Source: CAZUZS01 sp964624795 (GTDB taxonomy: Bacteria; Calditrichota; Calditrichia; RBG-13-44-9). Taken from it: 63,950 nucleotides of DNA. The notes beneath the pieces were generated by a model. It was not told the origin of the DNA. It ran no database searches and was given only the letters and a program-made list of their open reading frames with translations. This document shows positions 62,674 through 63,950 of this stretch, piece by piece. Every line of letters starts with the position of its first letter. Position 1 is the first letter of the stretch. A program made the position numbers and the translations under genes. The stretch is taken from positions 1-63,950 of the forward strand of contig CAZUZS010000023.1 in the NCBI GenBank assembly GCA_964624795.1, read 5' to 3'.

Positions 62674-63950
62674 GTGAAAACAAATACCGAAATTCGCATC
62701 ACCAACGCCTGGATTTGCCAAATCAAGGACCGATCTGTAGAGCCGGTTTTTGGCGATATGATTCTCCGGGATGGTAAAATTGTTGAAATCCAGCCACAAA
62801 ATTGTGCCGGTTATGTCAGGCAGCCGATTAAAAAAGAGAACAGCGATTTCGATGCCGGCGGGCGGGTGATTACTGCACCTTTGGTGAATTTCCACGACCA
62901 TTTTTATTCCCGCCTGGCGAAAGGTCTGCCGGTAAACGGCCCGCAGGAGAATTTCGTACAAATCTTGGAAAACCTGTGGTGGAAGCTGGACATGGCGCTT
63001 GATTTGGATATGGTGGAAGCCAGCGCAAACATGGCAGCCCTGGAATCGATACGCAACGGCGTAACCTACATTTTCGACCACCACGCCTCTCCCACAGCCA
63101 CCGCCGGCAGCTTGAATAAAATTGCCGGCGTCCTGAGGAATTTCGATCTGCGGGGTGTGCTCTGTTTCGAAACATCTGACCGCAACGGCCCGGAGCTGGC
63201 AGATGACGCTTTGCAGGAAAACGCCGGATTTATCCGGCAGCATTCTTCAGAGGATCTAAAGGGAATGCTGGGACTTCATGCGCTTTTTACGTTGGATGAC
63301 GAGACACTCCGCAAGGCTGCCGACATTGTGAAGGCGAGCGACAGCGGGATTCACATTCACATTGCTGAAGACCGGCATGATCCTGAATTTTCGCAGGAAA
63401 AATATGGCGTATCGCTGGCGGAAAGATTAAAGAAATCTGAACTGCTGAACCGTAAGTCAATCCTGGTTCACGGGGTTCATCTTACCCCGGAAGATTACCG
63501 GATCATCTCCGAAGCCAGTGCAGCGCTTGCCTACTGCCCGGATTCCAATCTGAATAACGCGGTTGGGATTCCGATTTATGCCGAAGTGACGCCTGAGATT
63601 CCCATCCTGGCCGGTACCGACGGCATGCACGCCAACATCGCCCGCAGCCTGAAACAGCTATATCTGCTCTACCGTCACCAGCAGAACAGCTTTGGCACGG
63701 CGTTCACCCGGTTTCAAAAAATCTTCTTTGACCAGATCGCTTTCGTCCGGCAGTATTTCCCGAATTATCCATCACTGCTCCCCGGCGACCGGGCGGATTT
63801 CATTATCTGGGATTACGTACCCCCAACGCCATTTTCCGCCGACAATTTCTGGGGACATTATATTTACGGGATTCTGGAAAGACCGGTTCATAGCGTGCTG
63901 CAAAATGGCAATTTTTTAATGCAGAATTTCGAGATTTTGGCTGGAGACGA
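62674..63950 (+). CDS. SsnA-like amidohydrolase (partial; runs off the right edge)
   Basis: The first 425 codons are open to the window end without a stop. The metal site of the amidohydrolase superfamily is visible: H74-x-H76 (LVNFHDHFYSRLAKGL), H227/H229 (IHIHIAED), H in VHGVHL and the aspartate in LAGTDGM. The pattern is that of the chlorohydrolase/SsnA branch (deaminases of ring or guanidino compounds). SsnA-like genes often lie in purine/selenium-linked clusters in other bacteria; here the neighbour is a PLP enzyme. Start GTG 62674 (VKTNTEIRITNAWICQIKDR) is the best available; it has only a weak AGGA upstream (62662 region). The C-terminal beta-sandwich part (GDRADFIIWDYVPPTPF, VHSVLQNGNFLM) has already begun. 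Confidence 0.85.
   Translation, partial: MKTNTEIRITNAWICQIKDRSVEPVFGDMILRDGKIVEIQPQNCAGYVRQPIKKENSDFDAGGRVITAPLVNFHDHFYSRLAKGLPVNGPQENFVQILENLWWKLDMALDLDMVEASANMAALESIRNGVTYIFDHHASPTATAGSLNKIAGVLRNFDLRGVLCFETSDRNGPELADDALQENAGFIRQHSSEDLKGMLGLHALFTLDDETLRKAADIVKASDSGIHIHIAEDRHDPEFSQEKYGVSLAERLKKSELLNRKSILVHGVHLTPEDYRIISEASAALAYCPDSNLNNAVGIPIYAEVTPEIPILAGTDGMHANIARSLKQLYLLYRHQQNSFGTAFTRFQKIFFDQIAFVRQYFPNYPSLLPGDRADFIIWDYVPPTPFSADNFWGHYIYGILERPVHSVLQNGNFLMQNFEILAGD

Noticed and set aside
1..63950. tRNA or rRNA genes, CRISPR arrays, IS elements, phage genes and attachment sites.
   Set aside because: No cloverleaf-like TTCGA arm with acceptor pairing, no regularly spaced repeats, no transposase or integrase motifs were seen by eye. 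A tRNAscan/Infernal run would be needed to exclude small RNAs.

Overview
The window is 63,950 bases of a Gram-negative-type bacterial chromosome with about 52 genes. Outer-membrane systems are present: an RND pump with a TolC channel, an OprB-type porin, a small beta-barrel protein and lipoproteins with lipoboxes. Two ORFs end in the NPF...GIYFYR type of C-terminal sorting domain used by type IX/Por-like secretion. Together with a Bacteroidetes-like methionyl-tRNA synthetase signature (KFSTSRG in place of KMSKS), this suggests a member of the FCB superphylum, probably of the Calditrichota/KSB1/Ignavibacteria kind. No 16S or marker-gene comparison was possible, so the placement is inference. 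No tRNA, rRNA, CRISPR array, IS element or prophage was recognised.

Layout. 1-1944: the end of an unidentified gene, a sigma54 (NtrC-type) response regulator and a haem-binding-domain protein. 2024-5799 (minus): a small surface-polysaccharide cassette with a Wzx-like flippase and two GT4 glycosyltransferases. 6164-8113: a long-form acyl-CoA dehydrogenase. 8110-15196 (minus): a TetR-controlled operon tetR - tolC - adaptor - RND permease - iodotyrosine-deiodinase-like flavoprotein. 15239-19097 (minus): OprB porin, a small coiled-coil protein, a lipoprotein, a membrane protein and a PhzF-like enzyme. 19098-20534: an almost gene-free stretch holding an orphan sorting-domain fragment. 20535-26646: an orphan ParA-like ATPase, an esterase, an active/inactive M16 peptidase pair and a DUF1684 lipoprotein. 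27002-32380: an orphan sensor kinase, a GC-rich palindrome with G-quadruplex potential, a dCMP-deaminase-family protein, Tex and a secreted protein.

32704-35545 encodes the three-subunit proton-translocating transhydrogenase (pntAA-pntAB-pntB) behind a plausible sigma70 promoter. 36433-37727 is a pair of exported proteins of unknown function. 37962-42415 (minus) holds exbD, holB, ricT and metG, where holB-ricT-metG resembles the arrangement seen in Firmicutes. 42774-44843 is an S9 peptidase with a strong terminator. 44991-48249 (minus) holds a beta-barrel protein and a PiT phosphate transporter with its DUF47 partner. 48521-50464 is a secreted beta-helix protein with a sorting domain, split by one in-frame TGA. 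50892-58167 (plus) is mostly housekeeping: CBS protein, WbqC-like protein, EF-P, TPR protein, rpsU, yqeY, cvpA, mutS2, DUF423. 58260-63950 holds a TIGR01777 epimerase, a degenerate receiver joined to a histidine-phosphotransfer domain, an enoyl-CoA hydratase, a fold-type II PLP enzyme and, running off the end, an SsnA-like amidohydrolase.

The most interesting items are: an RND efflux operon whose last gene is a translationally coupled homologue of iodotyrosine deiodinase with the whole substrate-binding Glu/Tyr/Lys triad, under a near-consensus promoter with a perfect TetR palindrome; the TGA-interrupted sorting-domain protein; the G-quadruplex palindrome; the pseudo-receiver/DHp protein; and the PLP enzyme/amidohydrolase pair at the right edge.
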